A DNA stretch of 64,000 nucleotides from Phellopilus nigrolimitatus (taxonomy: Eukaryota > Basidiomycota > Agaricomycetes > Hymenochaetales > Hymenochaetaceae): contig JAJOHG010000001.1 of NCBI GenBank assembly GCA_021029095.1, positions 496,001 to 560,000 on the forward strand, written 5' to 3'. The number at the start of each line of letters is the position of its first letter. Within the stretch, counting starts at the first letter, position 1. This document shows, in pieces, positions 23,401 to 33,753 of this stretch. The position numbers were made by a program, and so were the translations under genes. The notes under the pieces were generated by a model. That model had not been told where the DNA came from. It ran no database searches and saw only the letters and a list, made by a program, of their open reading frames with translations.

Positions 23401-25416
23401 TCACCAATCCATCCCTTTCCTAAGCTCAATCCCGGGCGTCTCGGCCTCTTGATGATCCCCAAAGGGGTCGGCAAAGGGGTCATCTTCCTCCTGCAATAAC
23501 CCCCGCCGCGGGTCCTTACGTGTATCAACCTCGTCGTCAGAGCCAGCTGTATAGCGCTTTGAGGATGGGAACCCATATGATCCACCGGCGGGCTGCGCGG
23601 ACGAAGACGAGGCACCCGGGCGTTTGTTGTGCATCTCCCCGTCCGAGGAATCATAATCGCTGAAATCCGAAAGCGAACCGCGTGCGTTGTAGTCGTCCTC
23701 ATCCGAGCCGTGTGCATCCGGCCGGAGGGGTGGTGGGAGGTTCCTGTCGGCAATGATACCGGTGTTAACTACGAAGTACCGACAGCTTAAATAAGATCTA
23801 ATTACCCTTGATTGGACCCTAATTCGCCGAAGCTCAGTAACTGCAGATCAGGATGGAGACCTGCAGAACTTGGAGGTGATGCGCCCGGGTCGTGGTCACT
23901 TTCCCGTTCTCGCCCTCTACTCCGATTGATTTCTCGCGAGACAGCGGCGCGCTGCTTCTCCTGCAGCCTATTGAGCTCGCCGGAATTATTTATTTTGACT
24001 GCAGCCATGTGCTGCTGCACCTCTTGGACGTCTTGTTCAGTCATGACCGGCTTTATCAACTGTACGGACAAATACAGAATCAGATGTAGATTATATGCAG
24101 GTAAACGGTCAGCATGTACCTTGTCGTACATCTGAAGCGATGCTATTACTCGCTCATTGGTCTCGAGTAAAGTGCCAATTAACTCTTCGTTCTCAACAAG
24201 CTGGGCAAATGTGCTTATCAGCGACATCAAAAAGACGGGAGGTAGTATGCTACCTGTATGTATCGAACGACCCGCTTGCGAACTTGTTTGGCATTCTCGA
24301 GACACTCTTTCACCTTCACATTGTCCTGGACACTTTCGTGCTCCGTGTTCACGAGCTATTATATTATCAGAAATATTGTTCGAATACTGGAGGAAACCAC
24401 GAACTGTCATTGCGTTGACGAGATTATTTGCAGCCTGGGATGTTTCAGCGATAGCCTGGAGAATTTGCGGTTTCTCTTTCTCAAAGTCAAATGGAGGCCG
24501 CTGCTTCCTTCCCTTCGTCAAGCGCAGGCGCGACTCTTCCTCCTTCTTGCGCTTTTCTTCTTTTGCCTCTTTCGCTTTCCGTTTCGCCTCCTCCTTTGCC
24601 ATACGTTCTTCCCTCTTCCGTCTCTCGTAATCGCTCTCCGGGGCAATGCCGACGTATTGCGGCGTCTTGTTAGCAGAGGCATGCGGAACGGACTTGTATA
24701 AGTTTGCAACAAGAGACATTTGTGCATCGCCTTGGAACTGCTTGTGCCAAGAGCCTAAGACGCTGATAAGTTTCCTCTTCACTTTCGTGTCCGTGCCGGG
24801 ATCAGATACGAGCTGCTTGATAGGCATCGGTTAGTTGTCCGTCTGCAAAGGTAGCTAGAGAGACAGGTTGAGAGTAATCTGAATTGAGAATTTGCGCTAT
24901 GCGCACTTTGGAAGCGATGTCCACCGTTCTCCACTGTTGCCTTTAGAAGCTATCAAAACAATAAGACAGATGACCAAGGAGGTGCATATAAGGACACTTA
25001 CGACGAGAGCACGATACTGTCGATGCGCATCGCCGTGTTTCAGCTTCTTCCGAATAGCTCTGGACGCCTCGGTGGGTCTATGCATAAAACATCAGCACAT
25101 ACTACAGGCCTGCACCGAGCAATCCATTCACCCAGTAGGCTGAAGGTTGATTGACTCGACAAGTTCGGGAATGCTAGAGAAAGCCCAAGTCTGTAATAAT
25201 CCTTCAAGACAAAGCTGAACTCATACCCATCAAAGGCTTCTTCGTCGTAGCTGGGGGATGTCAAGATCTCGACAAGATCCGTAATTGAAGACTAGCAAAC
25301 GAATACTGTGTTATCTAGCCCGAGTCTAAGACGAGTTGCACGGACGAGGAACGTACGTGAGGTTTCTCGCGACCGAGCACGGATAGCGCTTGTTTGGTGA
25401 GACTCATCGCTGCCAT
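23401..25416 (-). CDS. VHS/GAT-domain protein, LSB5-like
   Basis: Ten exons: 25357-25416, 25227-25291, 25132-25173, 25002-25077, 24907-24949, 24405-24854, 24254-24355, 24120-24200, 23806-24059 and 23401-23743. The N-terminal VHS domain runs from MAAMSLTKQALSVLGREKPH through RQYRALVLLKATVENGGHRF to RKLISVLGSWHKQF. A charged Lys/Glu-rich helix follows (KREERMAKEEAKRKAKEA). Then comes a GAT-like helical bundle (LVENEELIGTLLETNERVIA). The tail is acidic and ends DDPFADPFGD, an NPF/DPF-like endocytic motif. Yeast Lsb5 links ubiquitin, Las17 and endocytosis; the same role is inferred. Frame shifts by one base near 24829 (between FADGQLTDA and IKQLVSDPG), where one G of TAGGC appears extra. Confidence 0.82.
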
Positions 25417-25601
25417 GATGGCCGGCGGACAGGAGGAAGAGAGGGAAGCAGAAACGGGTGAGTCGGCGTTGAATTGGAGGCGTAACTAAATGCCAGCGTG
25501 CCGGGAGCCGGATATGTACAGCAAATGACTGACGTCATCATTCATTCACTAATTTTGGAAGGTACAAGCTAAAACTCTAAAAAAACAACAGTTACTCGAA
25601 T

Positions 25602-26855
25602 TTATTTTTTCCTCTCGAGCCGCCACTTGTACACCCGAGGCTTGTACGTCTTGTCGTTCTGCGAGTGCCGGTTATCTGTCTTCTTGATTTTCATCGAGTC
25701 CAGTTCGTCCTCGTTCAGTTCGTCCGACTCATTCCCGCCTTCCACCTTCTCGACCCCCCGCAGCTTCATACATCCGCCCCGCCCCATCAGCATCCGCTGC
25801 ATCGCCAGCTCGCGTTCCGCGTATCGTAGTTGTGTGTCGCGAATCAGCCGTGCGGACAGCTCTTTAAGAAGCCTTGTGCGATGTTTCTACGAGAATGTTA
25901 GGACGCAGCATGGTTCGGAAGTAAGCTAAAACACACCTTGGCGATTTCGCGCCTTTCTACCATCAGTTCCCCACCTGCCCCTTCGCCTTCCATCTGCGCT
26001 GCCTTTCCTTTCCGACTCTTCTTCGATTCTTTTGTTTCTCGCCATCCCAGGTCCAACATGTCACTATCCGGCTCTAGTGTTTTCTCAGAAGCTTCGTGGC
26101 CGTTTTGCTGGACGAAGTCTGATTATTTGCGTAACTGCGAGCTAGAGACAACATGTTTAAATGCGTAATGTATAGACCAGCTGCGATGCGTACCTTCATC
26201 TTCGTTGTCCACAAATATGATGTGCTTCGAGGCTTGTTTTGACTTCCGTTTGGAAGATTTGCTCTCTTGAATTATGCCAGCTTGTCTTAACACGTCTAGC
26301 TCTTCATCTTCAAGTTTGTCATCGTCTCCTTCTTCTCCGTTACTCAGGAGATGGGGTGCAATGAGATCCGCGAGTGCCGTGAGCTGTGCTTTGAGCTTCT
26401 CAATTTTCTGTGAACAGAGTAAGAAGCCGAAGTCCGCACGAAGGAGAAACTAAGCGTACTTTCAGACCTGCAGCACGCATGGTTCGAACGTAGTTCTCAT
26501 CTTGCGTCTTCAATATATTCACCATGTCCACCGGCATAGATGAATTCCCTCTGTCTTGGACATGTATACCTTTCTACACCGGCGAAAAAAGTCATGAGTC
26601 CTTTTAATGAAATTTTGGGATCGCTCGTATGCTAACCTGTGTTTTCTGACGATTCATTCCAAAGTAAAATTCATCCTTGTTCCTGTCCGCAGCCTTCTGA
26701 CGCAGCCTCTGTATACGGTCCTGCTTGGAGTGGTAGTCCCGCGCCCGGAGGACATAGTCCTTGTGTTTCTCGAGGATACCAAACTTGGCGCGATGCGAGA
26801 GCTGGGAGCGCTCTTTATGGTTGCGTCGGTGGAGGGAGTTACGAAGCGAAGACAT
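25602..26855 (-). CDS. utp11: UTP11, U3 snoRNP / small-subunit processome protein
   Basis: Five exons: 26637-26855, 26460-26573, 26194-26407, 25937-26118 and 25602-25886. Junctions keep frame, giving 337 residues. The N-terminus is diagnostic: [37 protein letters not shown] and [20 protein letters not shown]. This belongs to the Utp11 family, part of the processome that makes 18S rRNA in the nucleolus. The C-terminus is basic ([13 protein letters not shown]), as in the family. The middle is extended by acidic and basic low-complexity stretches compared with the yeast protein of about 250 residues. Confidence 0.93.
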
Positions 26856-27019
26856 TTTTGACGACGGATCCCCAAATCCTGAGCAGGAGAGTAATTTCCG
26901 AGTTGACGGTAAAGAAAGACGGAAATGAGTTTCGGAAAGTCGGAAGCGGCAGTCTGTATTTGTTCCGGACAAACAGACGCGACCTAACGCGTCTCGCCAG
27001 GCTCTTGCTGAGCTCAGCC
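26856..27019. promoter_or_regulatory. Divergent promoter, UTP11 / ureF
   Basis: 164 bases separate the two start codons, with no room for separate promoters. No clear TATA box. Confidence 0.45.
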
Positions 27020-27979
27020 ATGGATGATGCAACGGAATCATACATCATGCTGCTTCTTGCAGACGGAAATCTGCCTACAGGCTCCTTCGTTGCTTCGTCT
27101 GGACTGGAATCATATGTCAAGCATGGTTTCTTCGGGACAACTTCATCTAGCACATCTAGTTCATCATCTGCTGCGCGGTCTAACCAAGCGGTCACCGACT
27201 TCATATGCGAAAACTTGGGAACGTATGCGCACAGCGCCCTTCCATTCGTGTCTGATGCGCATTTAGCTGTTTCAGAGTTTCGGACGAGGCTGGATTGCTT
27301 GAGCTCAAATAGTGAAGCTATCAAGGAGGAGAGAGGCTCCGCATTGAAACGCCTGACAGCACTAGACGACTTGTATCACACTATGACATTGAACGACGTC
27401 TCTCGAAGAGCATCGAGAGCACAGGGCGTGGCGCTGCTTACGCTGTTTTCCAAGGGCTTCTCGAGGCCTTCGTTAGTAGGCCCAATGACTGAAGAGAATT
27501 CGACTAGTATAAAAGAAGAAGCGCTTTTACGCTTTGTGGATGATCTCAAGCTGATGATCCGTAGAGAAGAAGTACAAGGGCACCTTCCCGTCTGCTGGGG
27601 AGTTCTGACAGCGGCATTGGGCTTGAGTCTTGGTATGGCTTCTTTCTGTCCCTAATATACAAAATCCTAATTAAATCTCAGAGAGATCACAGCATCTCCA
27701 TCTTTTTCTCCAAGCTCGGTCCCTTCTCTCCGCCTCTATTCGCCTTAACACTCTTGGCCCATATGCTGCTCAGCAACTTCTTTTGCACGTCGTTAAGGGC
27801 CTTGTCGAAGAACAAATGAAGACGTGCAAAACATTACGAACTGGTCTGCAAGCTTCACTCGACTGATCAAGATGGAGAAATAGGACGATAATTTAGAATG
27901 CGCTGCCAATACTTGGCCACTTGGAGAAATTCTGGCCGCGAGACACGATTTACAGCATTCCAGAATATTTAACAGTTAG
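27020..27979 (+). CDS. ureF: Urease accessory protein UreF
   Basis: Three exons: 27020-27632, 27682-27843 and 27897-27979, giving 285 residues. Key blocks: [69 protein letters not shown] and the typical end [20 protein letters not shown]. UreF works with UreD and UreG to load nickel into urease. The last intron (GTCTGC to TTTAG) matters: reading through it stops early at TGA 27864 and loses the conserved C-terminus. No urease structural gene lies in the window. Confidence 0.92.
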
Positions 27980-28071
27980 GTATGAATATGTTACGCCAGT
28001 TCCCCGCCAAATATAGATTTACCAGCAAGGTCTCTTCGTTCTTTCGCTTCCAATAGGCCCTCTCCGCAATA

Positions 28072-28540
28072 TTACTTGCGGAAGTACCATAACTCGCCTT
28101 TGCCAAGTTTGTACCCTACCTTCTTCGGGACCGCTGTCTGCAAGAAACCGAACTTCTCGTGGAACTGAATCGAAAATATGTTGTCCTCGGCGGTATGAGA
28201 ATGTGCACGGCTCCTGCCTCTTCGGCCTCCGCGGTCAGCTTGCTCAGAAGCATAGAGCCGATGCCGTGGCTACGCGTAGATCTGTGCACGTATAATATCG
28301 TCTCGTCGAAGAAGCGGTAACCGTCCTTGGTGCAGAACATGTCTGGACATTTCGGTCAGGGTAGAATGATGGGCACAGCAACAAGACCGGAATCCAGGTC
28401 GCTTTATATTGTTCCGGCTACGCGCAACGGTTCGCAAGGGCGACGAGGTTATCTATAATTATCGCAAAGTTCGTGGCCATCTTCCCGTTATAGATTTCGA
28501 CTATGTCGGACAGCTCTATCTCGCCTGCGTAGCGATTGTG
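28072..28540 (-). pseudogene. GNAT acetyltransferase relic
   Basis: Three frames together cover a GNAT (phosphinothricin acetyltransferase-like) protein. An N-terminal piece reads ELSDIVEIYN but meets TAG. A central piece holds YRFFDETILYVHRSTRSHGIGSMLLSKL, including the RxxGxG acetyl-CoA loop as RSHGIG. A C-terminal piece reads ENIFSIQFHEKFGFLQTAVP-like sequence (DNIFSIQFHEKFGF) and ends WYFRK-TAA at 28072. Frames change near 28190 and upstream of 28340, and no exon chain without stops is visible. Probably a decayed gene; base errors alone seem less likely because the start is also lost. Confidence 0.6.
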
Positions 28541-28944
28541 ATGAGGTGTCAGGTCTACTTTCGTCACTGCCATTGCCGCTGTTGAACTTGAAGAAGCTGT
28601 TTCGTGCGGGTGAGTTGTTGATAGAAGGGGCGGGCCTACGTAGTGCTTCGACAGACATTTTTAAAACTTTGCAGTGCTGCGTCGATCATGACCCCATACC
28701 GATAGCGATTGCTCCTTATCACTGTCAAACGCAGATCTACGCCCGACGCTCGTGCATAGTATAATACTGCCGTTTATGGCTACCATCTGCTGGATGAAAG
28801 AGGCCATACAGGATTGGACTGAATGGAAGGCTTAGGGATCTTTTGAAGTGAAGAAGTGGATTATAAATATATATGGAGACAAATTAAAAGTTAAACAAGA
28901 AATCTGCAGATAACGAAGAAGCGGACACCATCGCTTGCTGTCCC

Positions 28945-30081
28945 TCAAGTCCTCGTCGAGAATGCTTTCCACACAAGCCAAAGAACCAGTCCCCTCGGCA
29001 GCCATTTCAAGATCCTAATCTGGCCGACCTTCCCGCCCATCGCCAGGTATCTCGGTGGGCCCCAGCGGTCCATGATGCGCGCGACCGCCTTTTTCGCAAA
29101 CTCGCTCGTGGGCATGCTGCCCTGTTCCTGGCTCATATGCATCCGGCGGACGATCTGGTCCAGGAAGCGCGGTAAAGCGACGCGGGTGGGAGCGTGAAGA
29201 CTTTGGCGTGATTTTCTGCGAGGTTCGACTTGACGGAGCCGGGCGCGAGGAGCATGACGGAGATGCCGAGCGGCGTGCACTCCATTTGTAGCACCTCTGT
29301 GAGAGAGTGCAGCGCCGCTTTGGAGGCACAGTAGATGCCGTTCCACGGCGTTGGGCTACCAGTGGGAGCGCGGGAGAAGGCGATAAAAATGTCGGCAGCG
29401 AGGTGGAGGAAGAACCGAAGGTTGCGAAAAGGTTTTGGGTATCAAAAGAATGGGGCAAAGCATGAGAAAAAGAGCTAAATTTACTAGAGGCTAAGATAAA
29501 GACGCACATCTCGCCGACGACGGACCCGACATTGACGATAATACCTCGCTTGCGTGCGGTCATATGTGGTATAACAGCCCGTGCTGTGCGGAGTGCGCCA
29601 AAGACATTCGCGTCAAATGTCTTCTTGACTTGGTCTATCGAGATGTCGATGACGGGCCCTGTTCATTTCATTTATATCAATGAGACTTCATTTCACTGAA
29701 ACAAACCCGATGTACCCGGATTTTGAAATTCGGGGGGCTAATTCGCAACGCACCTACGCAAATGACGCCAGCGTTATTGACCAGCACGTCTATGCGGCCC
29801 TCTGCAGCGATGACCTCGTCCACGGCGCGTTCCACGCTCTCATCACTCGTAACCTCGAGCGGGAGGCGACGAATGTTGCGGTGCTTGAAGCCGTTTATGG
29901 ACTCGACCTTGCGCGAGGTCGCGTATACGATGCATCCCCGGCCTGCAAACTCCTCGCATCTGGGTGGCAAACCCGGTCGATCATCAATGAATACAAAGCC
30001 AGGATCTCAAACTCACAAGTGGAATCCGATGCCGCCTTTCGAGCAGCCAGTGACGAGGACGACTTTAGGATTCGAAGACAT
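28945..30081 (-). CDS. Short-chain dehydrogenase/reductase, one frame shift
   Basis: Exons: 30017-30081, 29754-29959, 29508-29658, and 28945-29355. NADPH-binding motif VTGCSKGGIG (TGxxxGxG), NNAG in VLVNNAGVICVG, and catalytic YCASK after TPWNGI are all present. It belongs to the classical SDR family near fungal 1-acyl-dihydroxyacetone-phosphate reductase (Ayr1-like). The hydrophobic end (LKWLPRGLVLWLVWKAF) suggests membrane association. One base is missing near 29170 (between SLYRA and FLDQIVRRMHM); downstream the frame recovers to MSQEQGSMPTSEFAKKAV and the stop at 28945. The third intron is long for this window (152 bases). Substrate not known. Confidence 0.8.
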
Positions 30082-30405
30082 GACGATACGTGAAAGAAGA
30101 GGCGTCCGGCTCGTGTCAGTGCAGAAGACCGGTGCTGGTCATCCGACAACGTGTAGTCCGCGATGCGCTGTTACAAAGAGATCAGGGGCGCCCACTCTTA
30201 TGGAGCGCTGGGCGCGGTAGCGTCCATCTACACGCCTTCTTCATATCGGGGGATGGGGCGTTCGGATGATATGCATGGTACCGGGATACAGACGGATTTA
30301 GCGCATACATGCTGTAATTTGTATGACCGTGCGAAAAACACTCAAATCAACCAAATCAAACTCAAATAACGCGCATATATCCTCCTGCCAGCATATTGCC
30401 GGATT
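30082..30405. other. Intergenic region
   Basis: 324 bases between tandem minus-strand genes; 3' flank of the methyltransferase gene and promoter of the SDR gene. Nothing else recognised. Confidence 0.4.
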
Positions 30406-31545
30406 TCAAAGCCGCTTAACACTCCAAACCATAATATACACCTTCGTCCCCTCATTTAACATCTCCTTGATATCCTTCCTCTCTATTTCCCTCAACTCCG
30501 CCTGCACCTCCACCGTCCCCTTCTCGAACACGACGCCGTCCCACAGCGCGCACCAGCTCTCCGGCGAGTGGCAGAACACGCGCACGCCGCGCGAGTTCGC
30601 GAAGTCGCGGAGGCCCGGCACGGGCTGCGTGCTGTGGCGCCCGAAGAGCATGGACCCCGGTGCCGGCGCGAGCAGCGAGGCGAGCGCACGCGCGGCACGC
30701 AGCTGCGTTGCCTCGTCGAAAAGGTGGAAGAAGAGCGACACGTGGATGGCGGAGACGTGGCCCTGCAGCGACGTCAGTGTTGTGAGCGCCTTGAGATCGG
30801 GCCGCGGCGTGTCTGGCGGGGCGTAGAAGGGCGCGCGCGGCGCGATGTGCGCGGGGTCGAGTGCGTCGCATTGGACGAACGGCACTGGGAACGTCTCTGG
30901 TGTGGTTCTAAACAGCTTGTTCCCGAGATCCCAGAATACTGTATTGTTGGGTTGACAACTGATCTCCATGCTAAAGAAAAACACTATACCTTGCTCTAGG
31001 TCAGCGGTGACGACGTTCTCCATGGGATAACCATCTGCAATGGCCTTTCGCGCGTCACTTCCGACTGTGAATTGACCTCCTGAGTACATAACCCTCCTAA
31101 ACGGAAGCCGAAACCGAAAGTCGCTCACAGCAGCAAGCAAAGTCGATAAAGATGGCCCCAGGCCTCTCTTTTCCCATCTTGAGCAGATCCTTGTACGCAG
31201 GAAGGTGCGTGATTCCGAGCCTGGCACATACGAAATGAGCACTCAATTTCCACGCAGTCTTCCTGAAACTTACCTCGTGAACGAGAACGCGCGGATACAC
31301 TGATACTGAACGACCTATCGGCGAGTCCGAAAATTACGAATTATCAGCCTCTCTTCTTCAAGTTGCTGCAAGAAACCGCAGACCTTCCACGCCTCCTTCT
31401 GCACCGCTATGACGTGCTGCTTCAGCTCCTCGTCGTCTTCAATTCCAGTCTGGCTCTTGAAGAACGCGACGTCCTCCGGGGAGGGCGCGTACAGGCCCGG
31501 GTCCAGCGGGAGGTCGGCGAGTGGGTTAGTCGTCGGTTCAGACAT
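30406..31545 (-). CDS. SAM-dependent methyltransferase
   Basis: Five exons: 31384-31545, 31274-31305, 31129-31220, 30990-31064 and 30406-30938, giving 297 residues. Motif I for S-adenosylmethionine is IFIDFACCFGSDARKAIADG. The acidic residue ending strand 2 lies in NVVTADLEQVFWDLG. Downstream are LFRTTPETFPVPFVQCDALD and a block with AIHVSLFFHLFDEATQ. This pattern is typical of a fungal class I methyltransferase family found in secondary-metabolite loci and also outside them. No polyketide, terpene or peptide synthase lies nearby, so a metabolite role is only a possibility. The 32-base second exon is supported by frame. Confidence 0.8.
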
Positions 31546-32218
31546 GCTTCCCAGGTAAAAGCGCAGTTCGGTGCGTCGGGCTTAAGTGTGTAGAACTACC
31601 TGGCAGGTATTTCCGTGAGGAAACTAAGTCTTAAATATGAGTGGTATTTTATACCCCTCCATCGCAAGGACATCAATGGATCGTTACACTCGGCGATCAC
31701 GCCGAACGCCGATCATGCCCATGGCTGCGCACTTCCTTTTCGGGCGCGGTTCCGCCCCAATGCGGCAGCGTGCCCCCCGGCCGAGCTTGCGGCAGCTGCG
31801 CAGGAACCAAAGGTCGCTCGAAAGTCCGGCTCCCTCTTCGCGGTGACGGCTGCTTTCTCTTGTCATGTCTGACGAGGAGTCCAGTCGAGGCCCGGTCGGC
31901 CGCCCGCGCGCCCCGCTGAGAAGGCGCTTTTGGATAATGAGGAAGTCTCCGTACAACGGCTGAGCTTTCCCACGGATGAACATTGTCCGCAGATGAGCTC
32001 TCACAGAAGGACGGATACCAAGGATCATCCGCGCAAATTATAGGCACAATAGCCTGCGCCCCTCTGCACAGTCTAAATAGATAGTGCAAGTACCTGCTTC
32101 CTATAAAGTGAGATCTTGAACTTCGAGGGGAACGAAGGCGTCTGATTTCAATATGTTTTTATCAACTTTTTTTAAATTACAAGTTGTTCGTACATAAGTC
32201 ATGTAAGGTCAAACGTTC

Positions 32219-32240
32219 TTTTTTTTTTTTTTTTTTTCTT
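32219..32240. repeat. Poly-T tract
   Basis: A run of about 22 T, the longest homopolymer in the window. It could be the A tail remnant of a retroposed sequence on the minus strand or simple slippage. Confidence 0.6.
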
Positions 32241-33397
32241 TCTAATTTTCATAGTGCATATTAGAATACACGTGCGTTATCTTCAGCTATGCAATCGTCC
32301 AAGTATGTAGTATACATACCGCAGCGGAGAGAGCACGGAACGCATAGCGCGCCATATGCACTTGAGCTCGTCGAAAAGTGCATGGATGGTGTTTCAGAAC
32401 GTGGGAATGACCGCTGAGATCATGTCAATTTCTACAATGCTCCGGATCCGTTCTATCAGCTTCACGAGGATGGGCCGGATAGAGGTCGCGAGCTACAGCA
32501 ATCCGTTCTTCTGCATCGGCCCAGTGGAGGCGTACTATGTACGCTGTCGAAGCACATTGTACTTGAGAGGCGTCAAATAAATCCGATAGATTTTACAAAA
32601 ACATAAATTAAAGTACAACAGTACTTTTTTTTTTCCCGGTCTCACCGGCAGTCATAAGTATCGAGGAATAAAACCGGTCCGATACATGTGAGACATCGCA
32701 TATCAGCTCCAATAACGTTACAGATGAGTGTCTCGTCGCCGAAAGCGTCGGTACGTCTCCTGAGCGGTGGCGTACAGCGTCTCGCAGCTCCAACACAAAG
32801 TGTCGAAAATAAAAAGCGGCCAAGAGACAGAAAAAAAAAATACAGCCGATGTGTAGGTTGCCGGTTGCACTATCGCTGCAAGGTCCCGGTTAGGTTATTC
32901 CTAAAAAGACGTGGGACCTTCCTCGCAAATTCTCGAACGACGCGATCATGATTCCATGGGCGGAGAGCAAGCGCGCGGGCTTCGCGGGGTATGTACATCA
33001 AGATCACGACTTCGCGGCTTCGCGGCGGTGGAGTGTGGGATCGACCGTTACATATGTGGCTCGGCATCTCGTTTGGGATTACCAGTACCAGTACTCGTAC
33101 CTATAGACCAACACATCCAACAGAACCCTGCCTCATAATCGCCATATACGTATATATCGGCTTCGAAGACAGAATGAAGAAGCTTCTCAAGAAAGGTTGC
33201 TCGTTCCTTAAACTTTCCAAGACTTACAACTTGAAAAATAAACAAGAATCCAAACAAAACAGACTGAAACCAGGCCCTTCCTCCTCCCCCAGGAAAGTCC
33301 AAGATCTCATTTTTACAGGAGATAGCTATTTGTGCTACACATGTAGAATATCTGTTTAAACCATGCTGAGGGGTGCAAGCAATTGCGCAAGGCACGG

Positions 33398-33485
33398 ATA
33401 ATCCGTGGTATCCGTCGATCCGTGGGAACGCATCCGCGGATGGTGTTCATCCGTGGGAAAGCCAATCCGTGGCGGATGCAGCCCT
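33398..33485. repeat. ATCCGTGG unit cluster
   Basis: Within about 90 bases the unit ATCCGTGG or ATCCGCGG occurs five times (near 33400, 33418, 33430, 33449 and 33466), with further ATCCG pieces and the palindrome ATCCGCGGAT. Spacing is irregular, so it is not a simple tandem repeat. It looks like part of a dispersed repeat or element end. Confidence 0.55.
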
Positions 33486-33753
33486 AATACACGCAGATGC
33501 CAGTCCCTAGGAAGGCCGTATAACATTGGAAAAAATCAGTCGATGACGTATAATAGGGGGGTTACATGTGTATTGACCACAGTTATTCGGTGCGTGCAGA
33601 TTATGAGAGACGGCGTTTGAGCGGCGTATATGTGTATATGTACACCATGAGCGAAGACTAGACGAGAGAAAAAAAAAAGCAAAGCAAAGAATAAAATGCT
33701 AGAAAACATGCGCTAGCGGAGAACCGTCCGCTCCTCTACGAGCACAAGACCCT

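Larger units (their letters stand above)
31546..33753. other. Gene-poor region
   Basis: About 2.2 kb without a supportable gene. It includes a GC-rich patch open on both strands (about 31690-32090), a T run of about 22 bases (32219-32240), an A/T-rich stretch, and a cluster of ATCCGTGG-like units (33398-33485). The patch at 32340-32580 is open for 74 residues on the plus strand but resembles no family I know. Part of this may be old repeat sequence. Confidence 0.45.

Noticed and set aside
27864..27866. Apparent early stop in ureF
   Set aside because: A GTCTGC-TTTAG intron (27844-27896) removes it and restores the conserved C-terminus.
30452..30999. Open frames overlapping the methyltransferase last exon
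   Set aside because: His/Arg/Ala-rich shadows of a real GC-rich exon.
31684..32089. Two overlapping minus-strand open frames of 114 and 130 codons
   Set aside because: Neither shows a recognisable motif, splice structure or plausible start; kept only as part of the gene-poor region.
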